Of a stretch of 6,266 bases of DNA, positions 5,841 through 6,266 are shown piece after piece. The translations under genes and the position numbers were made by a program. This DNA comes from JBFHNV01 sp965365655 (GTDB lineage: Bacteria; Pseudomonadota; Gammaproteobacteria; HK1), in NCBI GenBank assembly GCA_965365655.1, contig CBDUCN010000301.1, positions 1 through 6,266 on the forward strand, in the 5' to 3' direction. Numbering within the stretch: position 1 is the first letter of the stretch; every line of letters starts with the position of its first letter. Below the pieces are notes generated by a model. The model was not told the DNA's origin. It did no database searches and saw nothing but the letters and a program-made list of their open reading frames with translations.

Positions 5841-6266
5841 TCACATGGCGTCCTTGATGGCCGCCTGCATCGCCTCCAGCATGCCGATGCCGTCGGCGCC
5901 GAACTTCTCCTCGATCAGCTTGCGCACCGCCGGCTGCGACGCCTCGCGGAACTTCGCGAGCTCCGAGGCCGGCAGCGCGTTCACCTCCATCTTCTTCGCG
6001 AGGTGCGGAAGCCCCTTGTCGGAGGCCTCGATGATGCGCGAGATGCCGCGTCCGGCGTCCACGGCCACCGCCGCCGCCCAGTCCACGATCGCTTTCTCCT
6101 CTGCGGTGAGGCTCGCGTAGAAGTCGGCGTTGATGAACCAGATGTACGGCGTGATCAGGTGGTTCGTGATCGACAGGTACTTCTGCACCTCGTCGAACTT
6201 CGCGAACGCGATGATCGGGATCGGGTTCATCTGCCCGTCGGCGACGCCGGTCTGCAGCGCGGTGTA
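5841..6266 (-). CDS. TRAP transporter solute-binding protein (DctP family), C-terminal part
   Basis: Periplasmic binding protein of a tripartite ATP-independent periplasmic transporter, which captures small organic acids or amino-acid-like compounds and delivers them to the membrane subunits. Only the last 142 residues lie in the window; the reading frame is open to the right edge, so the signal peptide and ligand-binding Arg region are outside. The family pattern is clear: Y-T-A-L-Q-T-G-V-A-D-G-Q at the edge, then K-F-D-E-V-Q-K-Y-L-S-I-T-N-H, then a W-F-I-N-A-D-F-Y strand, then S-L-T-A-E-E-K-A-I-V-D-W-A, and a helical, Lys/Glu-rich C-terminus. An internal ATG at 6230 is not the start, because the conserved L-Q-T-G-V-x-D-G motif precedes it. 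The membrane subunits (dctQ, dctM) do not follow downstream and would be upstream or elsewhere. Its position before the lyase suggests it brings in the operon's substrate; the ligand cannot be read. Confidence 0.92.
   Translation of the reverse strand, partial: YTALQTGVADGQMNPIPIIAFAKFDEVQKYLSITNHLITPYIWFINADFYASLTAEEKAIVDWAAAVAVDAGRGISRIIEASDKGLPHLAKKMEVNALPASELAKFREASQPAVRKLIEEKFGADGIGMLEAMQAAIKDAM

Overview
The window is a very GC-rich (by eye about 70% or more) stretch of bacterial chromosome. All six genes I can support lie on the minus strand and read from right to left. GC-rich third positions, GTG starts, a TRAP-type solute-binding protein, and a DMT exporter beside amino-acid amidohydrolases suggest a high-GC proteobacterium, alpha or beta. 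The sequence alone does not fix the taxon. High GC also creates long open frames on the plus strand. These look like shadows: their translations are rich in R/A/H/P and contain no recognisable family.

Layout in transcription order: (1) 6266-5841, the C-terminal part of a DctP-type TRAP transporter solute-binding protein, cut by the window edge. (2) A 63-bp gap holding a perfect 14-bp inverted repeat with a 7-nt loop, then a ribosome binding site. (3) 5777-4542, a PLP-dependent diaminopropionate ammonia-lyase. (4) 4514-3279, a Zn-dependent hydrolase of the N-carbamoyl-L-amino-acid hydrolase / allantoate amidohydrolase family, 27 bp downstream. (5) A 203-bp, extremely GC-rich gap with nested palindromes. 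(6) 3075-1405, an amidohydrolase of the N-acyl-D-amino-acid deacylase family in which the usual metal-binding Cys appears to be Asp. (7) 1326-1021, a small DUF1330 protein. (8) 842 to the left edge, an EamA/DMT-family membrane transporter starting at GTG and almost complete.

Taken together this looks like a catabolic locus for an unusual nitrogen-rich amino acid. A TRAP binding protein captures the substrate. Two metal-dependent amidohydrolases remove N-acyl or N-carbamoyl groups. The lyase splits 2,3-diaminopropionate into pyruvate and two ammonia. The EamA protein might export an amino acid or a by-product. The families are firm; the joint substrate is inference. Candidates are N-substituted 2,3-diaminopropionates, such as the ureido derivative albizziine or oxalyl-diaminopropionate, or intermediates like those handled by the ygeX-ygeY-hyuA cluster of enteric bacteria. 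No RNA gene, CRISPR array, insertion sequence or phage element is visible.
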